From NCBI RefSeq assembly GCF_011297335.1, contig NZ_JAAOTJ010000007.1:62001-126000 (forward strand): a stretch of 64,000 bases of DNA, in the 5' to 3' direction. Position numbers and translations under genes: made by a program. Origin of the DNA: Catellatospora methionotrophica. Its GTDB lineage: Bacteria; Actinomycetota; Actinomycetes; Mycobacteriales; Micromonosporaceae. Below the pieces are notes generated by a model. It saw nothing but the letters and a program-made list of their open reading frames with translations, was not told where the DNA came from and did not search any database. Positions 45,392-52,993 of this stretch are shown here, piece by piece (the first letter of the stretch is position 1; every line of letters starts with the position of its first letter).

Positions 45392-47029
45392 ATGGATGCG
45401 ATGCGGGAAGAGCGGCGCGCGGGCTGGGCGCGCTGGGGCACACCGGAGCACGCGAAGCCGCTGCCCGAAGCCGTGGCGGGACTGCTCAAACAGGTCTTCG
45501 AGGTCACGCCGCCGGTTGCCCCGGTCGCCCCGGAGGCCGTCGCCGTGCCGGTGTCCCCGCTGTCCGATCAGGCGTTGGCCGCGCTGGCCGAGGTCGTCGG
45601 CGCGGAGCAGGTCAGCACCGGGATCGCCGAGCGGGCCGTGCACGCGACGGGCAAGTCCACGCCCGACCTGTTCCACCAGCGCTCGGGCGAGCTGCCCGCA
45701 CTGCCGTCCGCCGTCGTCGCCCCGGCCGACCACGACCAGGTGCTCGCGCTCCTCGCCACCTGCGTCGACCACGGGCTGGCGGTGGTCCCCTTCGGCGGCG
45801 GCACCTCGGTCGTCGGCGGCCTCACCCCGCAGCTCGGCAAGCCCGCACCGCACCCCATCGGCACTCCGGCGACCGACGGGACCGCGACGGAGCAGGCCGC
45901 CGTCGGCGCGTACATCAGCCTCGACCTGCGCCGACTCGACCGGCTGGTCGCGGTCGACCCCGTGTCGCGCACCGCGGTGCTGCAGGCCGGGCTGCCCGCG
46001 CCGCGTGCCGACGCGCTGCTGGCCGAGCACGGGTTCACCCTGGGCCACGTCCCGCAGTCGTACGAGTACGCCACCATCGGCGGCTTCGCCGCCACCCGCT
46101 CGTCCGGACAGGCCTCGGCGGGCTACGGACGCTTCGACGACATGGTCGTCGGGATGACCGTGGCCACCCCGCGCGGCACGATCGCCACCGGCCGTGCCCC
46201 CGCGTCGTCGGCCGGACCCGACCTGCGCCGCCTGTTCCTCGGCTCGGAGGGCGCGTTCGGCGTGATCACCGACGTGACCGTACGGGTCCGCCCGCTCGCC
46301 GCCGAACGGCGCTACGAAGGCTGGCGGTTCGCGTCCTTCGCCGACGGTGCCGCGGCGGCGCGGCGGCTGGCCCAGGACGGTCCGCGGCCGACCGTGCTGC
46401 GGCTGTCCGACGAGGTCGAGACCATGCTCGGCGCGACCGGCCGGGGACGCGGCGACGGCGGCTGCCTGATGGTCGTCGGCCACGAGGGCGCGTCGGTCGG
46501 CCACGCCGCCGCGCAGACCGCCGCGGTGCTGCGCGAATGCGGCGGGCAGGAGCTGGGCACGGAGCCGGGCGAGCAGTGGGCCGCGCACCGGTTCGACGCG
46601 CCGTACCTGCGTGACGCGCTGATCGACGCGGGCGCGTTCGCCGAGACGCTGGAGACCGCCGCGTTCTGGTCGGCGCTGCCCGGCCTGTACGAGGCCGTGC
46701 GCGAAGCGCTGTTCGCGGCGCTGCCCGTGCCGTCGATGGTGCTGTGCCACGTCTCGCACGTGTACGAGACCGGGGCCTCCCTCTACTTCACCGTCGTCAC
46801 CGCGTACGCCGACGAGCCGGTGGCGCGCTGGCAGCGGGCCAAGGCGGCGGCCAGCGACGCGATCATCGCGGCGGGCGGGACCATCAGCCACCACCACGGC
46901 GTCGGCACCGAGCACCGCGACTGGTTCGCCCAGGAGGTCGGGCCGCTCGGCGTCGACGTGCTGCGCGCCGTCAAACGTGAACTCGACCCGGCCGGGGTGC
47001 TGAACCCGGGCATCCTCGTCGAGTCCTGA
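45392..47029 (+). CDS. Alkyl-DHAP-synthase-like FAD oxidase (second copy)
   Basis: This 545-residue flavoprotein is a distant paralogue of the one at 42.2-43.7 kb. It shows VVPFGGGTSVVGGLTPQ, FTLGHVPQSYEYATIGGFAA and FLGSEGAFGVITDV. The AGPS catalytic Tyr (HVYETGASLYFTVV) and the HHH motif (TISHHHGVGTEHRDW) are both present and closer to the mammalian enzyme than in the first copy. An insertion after residue 150 is unusual. No ribosome site is seen before the ATG at 45392; a second ATG at 45401 is possible. Its stop overlaps the lipid kinase start by one base (TGATG). Confidence 0.87.
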   Translation: MDAMREERRAGWARWGTPEHAKPLPEAVAGLLKQVFEVTPPVAPVAPEAVAVPVSPLSDQALAALAEVVGAEQVSTGIAERAVHATGKSTPDLFHQRSGELPALPSAVVAPADHDQVLALLATCVDHGLAVVPFGGGTSVVGGLTPQLGKPAPHPIGTPATDGTATEQAAVGAYISLDLRRLDRLVAVDPVSRTAVLQAGLPAPRADALLAEHGFTLGHVPQSYEYATIGGFAATRSSGQASAGYGRFDDMVVGMTVATPRGTIATGRAPASSAGPDLRRLFLGSEGAFGVITDVTVRVRPLAAERRYEGWRFASFADGAAAARRLAQDGPRPTVLRLSDEVETMLGATGRGRGDGGCLMVVGHEGASVGHAAAQTAAVLRECGGQELGTEPGEQWAAHRFDAPYLRDALIDAGAFAETLETAAFWSALPGLYEAVREALFAALPVPSMVLCHVSHVYETGASLYFTVVTAYADEPVARWQRAKAAASDAIIAAGGTISHHHGVGTEHRDWFAQEVGPLGVDVLRAVKRELDPAGVLNPGILVES

Positions 47030-47901
47030 TGGACAGGTCGTTCACGGCCGTGGTCGGACCCGCCGCGCGGCGTGGGCTGGCCCGGCTGATGCCGGTCGCG
47101 CAACTGCTGCGCGCGGGCGGGGCGCGGGTGCGCGTCGAGTACACCGGCAGTGTCGGGCAGGCCCGCGAGGTCGCCCGGCGCTGCGCCGTCGACGGTGAGA
47201 TCGCGCTGGCCGCCGGGGGTGACGGCACGCTGCGCTGCCTCGGCGCGGCACTGGCGGGCACCGGCGGCGTGCTCGGCGTGGTGCCCGCCGGGCGGGGCAA
47301 CGACCTGGCCCGTCAGCTCGGCCTGCCGAACCGCCCCGAGGACGTCGCGGACCTGCTGCTGCACGGGTTGCCACGACACGTCGACGTGCTCGACGCGGGC
47401 GGCGAGACCGTGCTCGGCAGCGTGTACGCCGGGGTCGACGCCGCCGCGAACGAGCGCGCCAACCGTGCCCGGTTCACCCCGGCCGGACTGGTATACCCGC
47501 TGGCCGGGGCACGTGCGCTGGTAGGCTGGCGGCCCACGGTCTACCGGCTCACCGTCGACGGCCGTGAACTGTCGACGCGGGCGTACTCGGTGGTGGTGGC
47601 CAACTCCGGCTACTACGGCGGCGGCCTGCACGTCGCGCCCGGCGCGGCCGTCGACGACGGCCTGCTCGACGTGGTCGTGCTCGGCGAGGTGTCCAAGTCG
47701 CTGTTCCCGCTGATCCTGCGCGAGATGCGCACCGGCACCCACGTACGCCGCCCCCAGGTCACCGTCCTACGTGGCACCACGGTCACCGTCTCCACCGACC
47801 GCCCCGTCCCCGCCTACGCCGACGGCGACCCCCTCACCACCCTCGGCACCCTGTCCATCCACGTCCTGCCCGCCGCACTTACCCTCCTCGCCCCACCCTG
47901 A
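47029..47901 (+). CDS. Diacylglycerol/lipid kinase family protein
   Basis: This 290-residue protein belongs to the DAG kinase catalytic family (DgkB/YegS-like). The nucleotide-binding motif LAAGGDGTLRCLG and the following GVVPAGRGNDLARQLGLP are exact family signatures. It should phosphorylate a lipid with a free hydroxyl, such as diacylglycerol or its ether analogue. It is translationally coupled to the upstream AGPS-like gene (overlap TGATG), which supports a shared lipid pathway. The C-terminal DGDPLTTLGTLSIHVLP is typical. Confidence 0.9.
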   Translation: MDRSFTAVVGPAARRGLARLMPVAQLLRAGGARVRVEYTGSVGQAREVARRCAVDGEIALAAGGDGTLRCLGAALAGTGGVLGVVPAGRGNDLARQLGLPNRPEDVADLLLHGLPRHVDVLDAGGETVLGSVYAGVDAAANERANRARFTPAGLVYPLAGARALVGWRPTVYRLTVDGRELSTRAYSVVVANSGYYGGGLHVAPGAAVDDGLLDVVVLGEVSKSLFPLILREMRTGTHVRRPQVTVLRGTTVTVSTDRPVPAYADGDPLTTLGTLSIHVLPAALTLLAPP

Positions 47902-47912
47902 CCGCCGCGTGG

Positions 47913-48491
47913 CTACCGGCTCTGCCCGGCGGGGGAGAGGTAGCGGTCGAGGAGCAGGGTCAGTTCCTCGTCGAAGTCGGACGGGGCGTGGCCGTCGGAC
48001 ACCGTGGCCACGGACAGGACGAACGACTGCGCCGTCAGCAGGACCGCGCGGGCCAGCCGGGCCGGGTCCCCGGTGCGGATCGAGCCCTCGGTCTGTCCCG
48101 CCGCGATCATCTCGACCAGGAAGCCGAGCATCTCCTCCTGCCCGGCCCCGCGCCGGTCCAGCATGTACGGCAGCAGGATCTCCGGGTCCACTTCCAGGAT
48201 CTTGCGCAGCAGCGGGTGGGTGCGCAGCGTCGCCGCGGCGGCCACGGACTGGGCCACCAGCCGGGAGCGCAGCGGCCCGTCGGCGGCGGCGGCCTGCCGC
48301 GCCGCGTCCACGATCACGCGGTGCCACTCGCGGCTCATCAGGTCGGCGACCAGGCTCTGCACGTCGGGCCAGCGGCGGTACACCGACATTCGGGACACCC
48401 CGGCCCGGCGTGCCACGTCCGTCACCGTCGTACGGCGCACCCCGTAGGCCAGCACGCAGTCGCGGGCGGCGTCGAGCACGAGATCGGCCAT
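47913..48491 (-). CDS. TetR-family regulator
   Basis: This 192-residue repressor has the helix-turn-helix TTVTDVARRAGVSRMSVYRR at residues 21-40, followed by WPDVQSLVADLM, the usual start of the ligand domain. It ends 11 bases from the convergent lipid kinase and may control the neighbouring flavoprotein and glpD cluster, perhaps through an acyl-type ligand; that is inferred from position. The ATG at 48491 was chosen; a GTG at 48524 would add 11 residues. Confidence 0.87.
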   Translation of the reverse strand: MADLVLDAARDCVLAYGVRRTTVTDVARRAGVSRMSVYRRWPDVQSLVADLMSREWHRVIVDAARQAAAADGPLRSRLVAQSVAAAATLRTHPLLRKILEVDPEILLPYMLDRRGAGQEEMLGFLVEMIAAGQTEGSIRTGDPARLARAVLLTAQSFVLSVATVSDGHAPSDFDEELTLLLDRYLSPAGQSR

Positions 48492-48632
48492 CCGCCGTCC
48501 GCCCGGCTCCTCCTCAGCGTCCACCGGCCCATGTGTACCACGCGCGGCTACCGCGATCCGCCGCGCGGTGTCACAGTGGTACCCGGCCCGCGCGGCAGCG
48601 CAGGCCTCCCGCCGTACCCCCTGGGAGCCCGC

Positions 48633-49091
48633 ATGACCACCGAGCCGCAGCCGCCGGTCGACGACACCGTCGCCGAGCCCGCCCCGGAGCCCCGGCCCAC
48701 GAGGCCCGCCCGCGCCTGGCGCCGCCCGCCGGGGGGAATGCTGGCCGGGTTGCTGATCGCCTTCGTGCTCGGCGGCCTGGTCTGCGGTGGACTCGGTCTG
48801 GCGGTCGGCCTGGTGGCGGGGCATCACCACGGCAACCACCGTTTCGACCGCGACGACCGCGACGACCGCGGACCGTGGGGCGGGCTGCGCGATCGCGACG
48901 ACCGTCCGCGTCCCCAGCGGCTGCGCGACCAGGACCGCCAGCAACGGCTGCAGGACCGGCTGCGCAGGCACGACCTGGACGGTCAGCCGATGCCGTGGCC
49001 GTTCCCGCTGAACCCGCCGCCCGGTGGCGGCATGCCGCTGCCCGCGCCCACCGCGCCCGCCGCCCCCGCGTCGCCGACCGTCGCTCCCTGA
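48633..49091 (+). CDS. Small membrane protein with charged, Pro-rich tail
   Basis: This 152-residue protein has a Pro-rich cytoplasmic start, one Gly/Leu-rich membrane helix (LAGLLIAFVLGGLVCGGLGL), a His/Asp/Arg-rich stretch (HHHGNHRFDRDDRDDRGPW) and a Pro/Ala tail. The charged region is low-complexity and may bind metal or nucleic acid. I do not recognise a family. The ATG at 48633 has GGGAG upstream. It lies between the TetR gene (divergent) and another membrane protein. Confidence 0.7.
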   Translation: MTTEPQPPVDDTVAEPAPEPRPTRPARAWRRPPGGMLAGLLIAFVLGGLVCGGLGLAVGLVAGHHHGNHRFDRDDRDDRGPWGGLRDRDDRPRPQRLRDQDRQQRLQDRLRRHDLDGQPMPWPFPLNPPPGGGMPLPAPTAPAAPASPTVAP

Positions 49092-49207
49092 GCTGCCCGG
49101 ATCACCGCCTGCGCCGTCCGGGGCCGTTGTCACGGGACGGCGAGCGGTGATCGACGGCGATATCCTGTGTCCCGCCACGGGGTCGGCTCGGCAGGATGGG
49201 GATCCAC

Positions 49208-50302
49208 ATGGTCAGCACCGCACCCGAACAGGCCGCCACGGCGGCCGGTCCTGACCGGCCGGTGACGTCCTACCGCACCGACCTGGTGACGGTGCTGCTG
49301 GGCACCTGGTTCACCATCGGCCTGATGGTCGACGCGTGGGCGCACAACAACGTGCCCGAACTGGAGACGTTCTTCACGCCGTGGCACGCGGTGTTCTACT
49401 GGGGATTCATCGTGACCGCGGGCTGGATCCTGTGGACGTGCCGGGCCGCGTTCCGCGGTGGTCGGCTGCCCGACCTGCGGGCCATGCCGGCCGGTTACCC
49501 GGCGGCGGTGCTGGCGATCGGCGGGTTCGCCCTGGCAGGCCTCGGTGACATGCTCTGGCACGTGGTTTTCGGGGTCGAGCAGACCATCGACATCCTGTTC
49601 AGCCCCACCCATCTGGGCCTGGTCACCGCGATGATGGTCATCGTGACGACGCCGCTGCGCACGGCGTGGGCGCGGCGCACCGACCCGGCGCGCGGGCTGG
49701 CGGGGCTGCTCCCGGCGGTGCTGTCCATCGCCCTGGGCGCGACGCTGGTGCTGCTGTTCCTGCAGTACGCCAACGCGCTGGTGTACACCCCGGGCCGGAT
49801 CATGATGGCGCTGACCAACATCGACGAGCGGCTCAGCTCCGACATGGCGACCTCGATCCTGGTCACCAACCTGGTGCTGATCCTGCCGCTGCTGGCGCTG
49901 GCCCGGCGCTGGGCGCTGCCGCCCGGCAGCGTCACCGTGGTGTACGCGGTGATCGGCGCGCTCTGTGCCGCGATCACCGGTGGCGGCAATCTCGAACTCA
50001 TCGGCGGCCTGCTGGTCGCCGGGGTGCTCACCGACCTGGCCGTGCTGTGGCTGCGCCCCTCGCCTACCCGCCCCCGCGCGCTGTGGGCGGTGGCCGCCCT
50101 GGCCGGGCTGTTCACCTGGTCGGTGTACCTGGCGATCGGCGCCCTGTTCACGCCGCAGCTCGTCGACCACGAGGGCGCGGCCGTCACGAGCCAGGCGCTG
50201 CCCGAGCTGTACACCGGTATCCCGGTGGTGCAGGCACTCGCCGGGCTGCTGATCGCGGTCGTGCTGACCGCGTCGGCCCGCCCGGCGGCCGTGCCGGAGT
50301 AG
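49208..50302 (+). CDS. Multi-pass membrane protein, unknown function
   Basis: This 364-residue protein has about 9-10 membrane helices. Conserved-looking features in the first half are His residues next to helices: DAWAHNNVPELETFFTPWHA and GDMLWHVVFGVEQTIDILFS, then SPTHLGLVTAMM. The His-rich pattern suggests metal binding, as in some copper or haem membrane proteins, but that is a guess. The ATG at 49208 has GGGGA seven bases upstream; an ATG four codons earlier is too close to its site. A strong terminator follows. Confidence 0.75.
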   Translation: MVSTAPEQAATAAGPDRPVTSYRTDLVTVLLGTWFTIGLMVDAWAHNNVPELETFFTPWHAVFYWGFIVTAGWILWTCRAAFRGGRLPDLRAMPAGYPAAVLAIGGFALAGLGDMLWHVVFGVEQTIDILFSPTHLGLVTAMMVIVTTPLRTAWARRTDPARGLAGLLPAVLSIALGATLVLLFLQYANALVYTPGRIMMALTNIDERLSSDMATSILVTNLVLILPLLALARRWALPPGSVTVVYAVIGALCAAITGGGNLELIGGLLVAGVLTDLAVLWLRPSPTRPRALWAVAALAGLFTWSVYLAIGALFTPQLVDHEGAAVTSQALPELYTGIPVVQALAGLLIAVVLTASARPAAVPE

Positions 50303-50317
50303 CGCGCACAGGCAGCG

Positions 50318-50347
50318 AAAAGGGGCGCCCGATCGGGCGCCCCTTTT
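50318..50347. terminator. Strong bidirectional terminator
   Basis: A perfect 13-bp stem (50318-50330 with 50335-50347) with A and T runs at its ends and a GATC loop. It lies between the membrane-protein gene and the convergent DUF6131 gene. Confidence 0.9.
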
Positions 50348-50363
50348 CACGTCGAAGATCCTG

Positions 50364-50519
50364 TCACCAATAATGCCGTCGTCCACCGACGGGACGGCCC
50401 ACCGCGCCCAGGATCCACAGGATCGCGCCGACGATCAGCAGGATCAGGCCGATCGTCCAGAGAATGCTGATGTGGAGGAAATACCCCAGCAGCAACAGAA
50501 TCAGGCCTAGAACGAGCAC
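50364..50519 (-). CDS. DUF6131 tiny membrane protein
   Basis: This 51-residue protein consists of two membrane helices (LGLILLLLGYFLHIS and LWTIGLILLIVGAILWILG) and a short tail ending GGRRHYW. That layout and ending fit the DUF6131 family of actinobacteria, whose function is unknown. The GTG at 50519 has GGGGAG six bases upstream; the longer frame adds unrelated residues. A GTTT-N16-GGGTAC promoter lies 43 bases upstream, so it is probably a stress protein. Confidence 0.8.
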   Translation of the reverse strand: MLVLGLILLLLGYFLHISILWTIGLILLIVGAILWILGAVGRPVGGRRHYW

Positions 50520-50561
50520 TTCAATCTCCCCACTCGAGGAACATTCCCCAACAGCGATCAG

Positions 50562-50587
50562 GTACCCGGCACCTGGCGGGCCTAAAC
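50562..50587 (-). promoter_or_regulatory. SigB/SigF-type promoter before DUF6131
   Basis: On the minus strand: GTTT, 16-base spacer, GGGTAC, an exact consensus match, ending 43 bases before the start codon. Confidence 0.75.
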
Positions 50588-50609
50588 CGACGACCACACG
50601 GCGCGGTGA

Positions 50610-51011
50610 TCACACAGCGGCGGTCCCGACCGGCTGCTGGGCGAGCTCCTGCGCGAGCTGCCGAGCCACCCGCCCGTGCATCGCGACGGCGCGCAGCCGC
50701 AGCAGCGCCACCTGGGTGACGACTTCGGACATCGGGCCGGGCCGGTGCGCCCAGAACGTGCTCAGCAGGGGCTGGGTCAGGTCGGCCAGGGCGCTGGGGT
50801 CGTGATCGGGCGGCAGCGCGTCCACGGACTGCCGGGTGACGGCGATGGCCCGGTCCAGGCCCGCCTGCCAGGCCGGTCCGACCCGGCCGGTGCCCGGGTA
50901 CGCCGGGTCGTTGCGCCAGGCCTGCCAGCGGTCGAGCAGAGTGATCAGCTCGGCGCGCAGGTCCGCCCGCTCCTCATTGCTCGCCGTGATGAGCTGTTCA
51001 CTGACTGTCAT
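50610..51011 (-). CDS. Hypothetical helical protein
   Basis: This 133-residue soluble protein is predicted to be mostly helical, with many charged residues in the first third (EERADLRAELITLLDRWQAW) and a hydrophobic helical end. No family is recognised. A TATGAT hexamer sits nine bases before the ATG, so the transcript could be leaderless; no ribosome site is visible. It lies within an island of tiny stress-type genes. Confidence 0.65.
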   Translation of the reverse strand: MTVSEQLITASNEERADLRAELITLLDRWQAWRNDPAYPGTGRVGPAWQAGLDRAIAVTRQSVDALPPDHDPSALADLTQPLLSTFWAHRPGPMSEVVTQVALLRLRAVAMHGRVARQLAQELAQQPVGTAAV

Positions 51012-51106
51012 GTCAACAGATCATAGGGTCGCGACGGGCTCGCGGCGGGCACAACACGGGATGTCGCCGAGATGATCAGGATACACCCGGCATCCTCCGC
51101 GAAGGC

Positions 51107-51132
51107 GTTTGTGCAGGCCGTGGCGCGGGTAC
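51107..51132 (+). promoter_or_regulatory. SigB/SigF-type promoter placed at the start codon
   Basis: On the plus strand: GTTT, 16-base spacer, GGGTAC. The -10 ends only 9 bases before the ATG at 51142, so transcription should begin at or next to the start codon. Confidence 0.7.
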
Positions 51133-51141
51133 GCACTCGTC

Positions 51142-51324
51142 ATGACCGATCACAGCCCGGAGGAGTACGAGCCGATCGAGCCCGCCGGAGGCACCGGCCT
51201 GGAGCACACCCGGGACGAGTCGCACCGTGACGAGCAGCGTCGGCAGGAGGACACCGAGCGTCTCAGCGAGGAGCGCACCGACCCACGCAACCCGTCCGAG
51301 CCCTTCTCGGGTTCCGAGCACTGA
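51142..51324 (+). CDS. Small hydrophilic acidic protein
   Basis: This 60-residue protein is almost entirely polar and probably disordered (EEYEPIEPAGGTGLEHTRDE, then RRQEDTERLSEERTD). It has no hydrophobic core. No ribosome site precedes the ATG, which fits the very close stress promoter and a leaderless message. Similar short, charged proteins are common in actinobacterial stress regulons, but I cannot name the family. A strong terminator follows 47 bases later. Confidence 0.65.
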   Translation: MTDHSPEEYEPIEPAGGTGLEHTRDESHRDEQRRQEDTERLSEERTDPRNPSEPFSGSEH

Positions 51325-51370
51325 GGACCGGTGGCCGGTACGGCGCGGTAGATCCGGCGCCAGCACCCGA

Positions 51371-51406
51371 CGAGAGGCGCCGCCCCGGCCGGGGCGGCGC
51401 CTCTCG
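51371..51406. terminator. Strong bidirectional terminator
   Basis: A perfect 16-bp stem (51371-51386 with 51391-51406) and a GGCC loop between the convergent 60-residue gene and CsbD. Confidence 0.88.
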
Positions 51407-51430
51407 TGTCGGCAACGTCGACGTCCGTCG

Positions 51431-51637
51431 TCAGCGGCGCAGCGCGTCCTTGGCCGCGTCCTTGGCGTCGCCCATGGCGTCCTTGGCCTTCTCGCCGACC
51501 TTCTTCGTCTTCGCCGAGGCCTGGTCCATCTTGCCCTCGGCTTCCAGGCTCTCGTTGTCGGTCATCTTGCCGGTGGTCTCTTTGGCCTTGCCCTTGACGT
51601 TCTCGGCCTCGTTGCTGATCTTGTCCGAGATACCCAT
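51431..51637 (-). CDS. CsbD-family stress protein
   Basis: This 68-residue protein matches the CsbD family, general-stress proteins first seen in Bacillus under SigB control. The typical order is KISNEAENVKGKAKETTGKM, then LEAEGKMDQASAKTKKVGEK and a Lys/Ala/Asp-rich end. It is soluble, charged and probably disordered or helical. The ATG at 51637 has GGAG six bases upstream. A GTTT-N15-GGGTAC promoter lies 37 bases before it, in line with SigB-type control. Confidence 0.9.
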   Translation of the reverse strand: MGISDKISNEAENVKGKAKETTGKMTDNESLEAEGKMDQASAKTKKVGEKAKDAMGDAKDAAKDALRR

Positions 51638-51674
51638 GTCCACTCCTTCGAGACAGCGGATGCCTCCACTCCCC

Positions 51675-51699
51675 GTACCCGGAACGGATCCCGCGAAAC
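51675..51699 (-). promoter_or_regulatory. SigB/SigF-type promoter before CsbD
   Basis: On the minus strand: GTTT, 15-base spacer, GGGTAC, an exact consensus match 37 bases before the ATG. CsbD is a known SigB target in other bacteria, which supports the reading of all the other copies. Confidence 0.78.
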
Positions 51700-51793
51700 C
51701 TCCCGAGGTGGGTGAATAGGACTAAACATGCGAAACACTACTTAACGACTGGTATGGTCCTTCGCCAGGAGACCCCCCGGCACGGAGAGACTG

Positions 51794-52990
51794 ATGACCC
51801 CGCTCGAGAGCCCCCGCGGCCTGCCCGACATCCCCCCGCTCCGCACCCGCCGGCGGCGGCTGCCCGTGTGGGCGGTGCTGATGCTCGGCATGATGGTGCT
51901 CGTGCTGGCGCTCGGCTTCGGCGGCGCGCTGGTCACCCAGTCCTACCTGCACAGCCTGACCAGTGCGGTGGAGACCGGCTCGGTGCTGGAGGGCGAGGCG
52001 CGCAAGGAGCCGACCGTCGAGGGACGTGACCTGCGCGGCGCGATCGACCTGCTGCTGCTGGGCCTGGACACCCGGGACGGCTGGGTCGAGGGCAGCGGGC
52101 GGGCCGACACGATCATCATGTTGCACGTGCCCGCCGGGCACGACCGGGCCTACCTGATGTCCATCCCGCGCGACGCCCTGGTGCAGATCCCGGCGTATCC
52201 GAAGGCGAACTTCTACGGCGCCCGGACCAGGGCCAACGCCGCCTACACGTACGGCTCGCGCAACGGGCAGGGCTGGCAGGGTGGGGCGGCGCTGACCGCG
52301 AACATGGTGCACGCGCTGACCGGGCTGAAGTTCGACGGCGTCGCGGTCGTCGACTTCGACGCGTTCAAGAACGTGGTCGACGAGCTGGACGGCGTACACC
52401 TGTGCGTCGACCACGAGACCCGCTCGGACCACTTCGTCGTCGTCGACGGCAAGCCGCAGTACGCCTATGGCAAGAAGTCCGGGGTGTTCCTGCCCAACAG
52501 CTACGTGCACCACGTCGGCTGCCGCGACATGGAAGGCTGGGAGGCGCTGGACTTCGTGCGCCAGCGCAAGAGCGGCCCGTACGGCGACTACGACCGGCAG
52601 CGCCACCAGCAGCAGCTGCTGAAGGCGGTCGGCGACAAGGTGGCCTCGGCCGGGATCATCACCAACCCGATCAAGATTAATTCTCTGCTCAAGGCCGCCG
52701 GGAGCACCCTGAAGCTCGACACCGGCCACGCCGACCTGTTCGACTACATCTGGACGCTGCGCGGGCTGTCCACCACCGACCTGGTCATGCTCAAGACCAA
52801 CAACGGCATGTACAACCGGGCGAAGGTCAAGGGCACCCAGGCGCTCAGCCCGCAGACCCTGCTGATGTTCCAGGCGGCCGCCGACGGCACGCTCGACGAG
52901 TACGTCGCGGCCCACCCCGAGTCCGTCATCGACGACGCCTCGGACCTGGAACCGCCCATGGACAGCCCGGCTTCGGCCAACCGGCGGTGA
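51794..52990 (+). CDS. LytR-CpsA-Psr (LCP) cell-wall ligase
   Basis: This 398-residue membrane protein should transfer a polymer such as a teichoic acid or polysaccharide onto peptidoglycan outside the cell. It has a short cytoplasmic start, one membrane helix at about residues 24-45, and an LCP domain. Domain features are DLLLLGLDTRDGWVEGSGRA with DTIIMLHVPAG, LMSIPRDALVQIPAYPKANF, and DFVRQRKSGPYGDYDRQRHQ with the conserved Arg residues. The insertion before YKKSGVF-type segments is moderate. The ATG has GGAGAG eight bases upstream. Confidence 0.9.
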   Translation: MTPLESPRGLPDIPPLRTRRRRLPVWAVLMLGMMVLVLALGFGGALVTQSYLHSLTSAVETGSVLEGEARKEPTVEGRDLRGAIDLLLLGLDTRDGWVEGSGRADTIIMLHVPAGHDRAYLMSIPRDALVQIPAYPKANFYGARTRANAAYTYGSRNGQGWQGGAALTANMVHALTGLKFDGVAVVDFDAFKNVVDELDGVHLCVDHETRSDHFVVVDGKPQYAYGKKSGVFLPNSYVHHVGCRDMEGWEALDFVRQRKSGPYGDYDRQRHQQQLLKAVGDKVASAGIITNPIKINSLLKAAGSTLKLDTGHADLFDYIWTLRGLSTTDLVMLKTNNGMYNRAKVKGTQALSPQTLLMFQAAADGTLDEYVAAHPESVIDDASDLEPPMDSPASANRR

Positions 52991-52993
52991 CCG

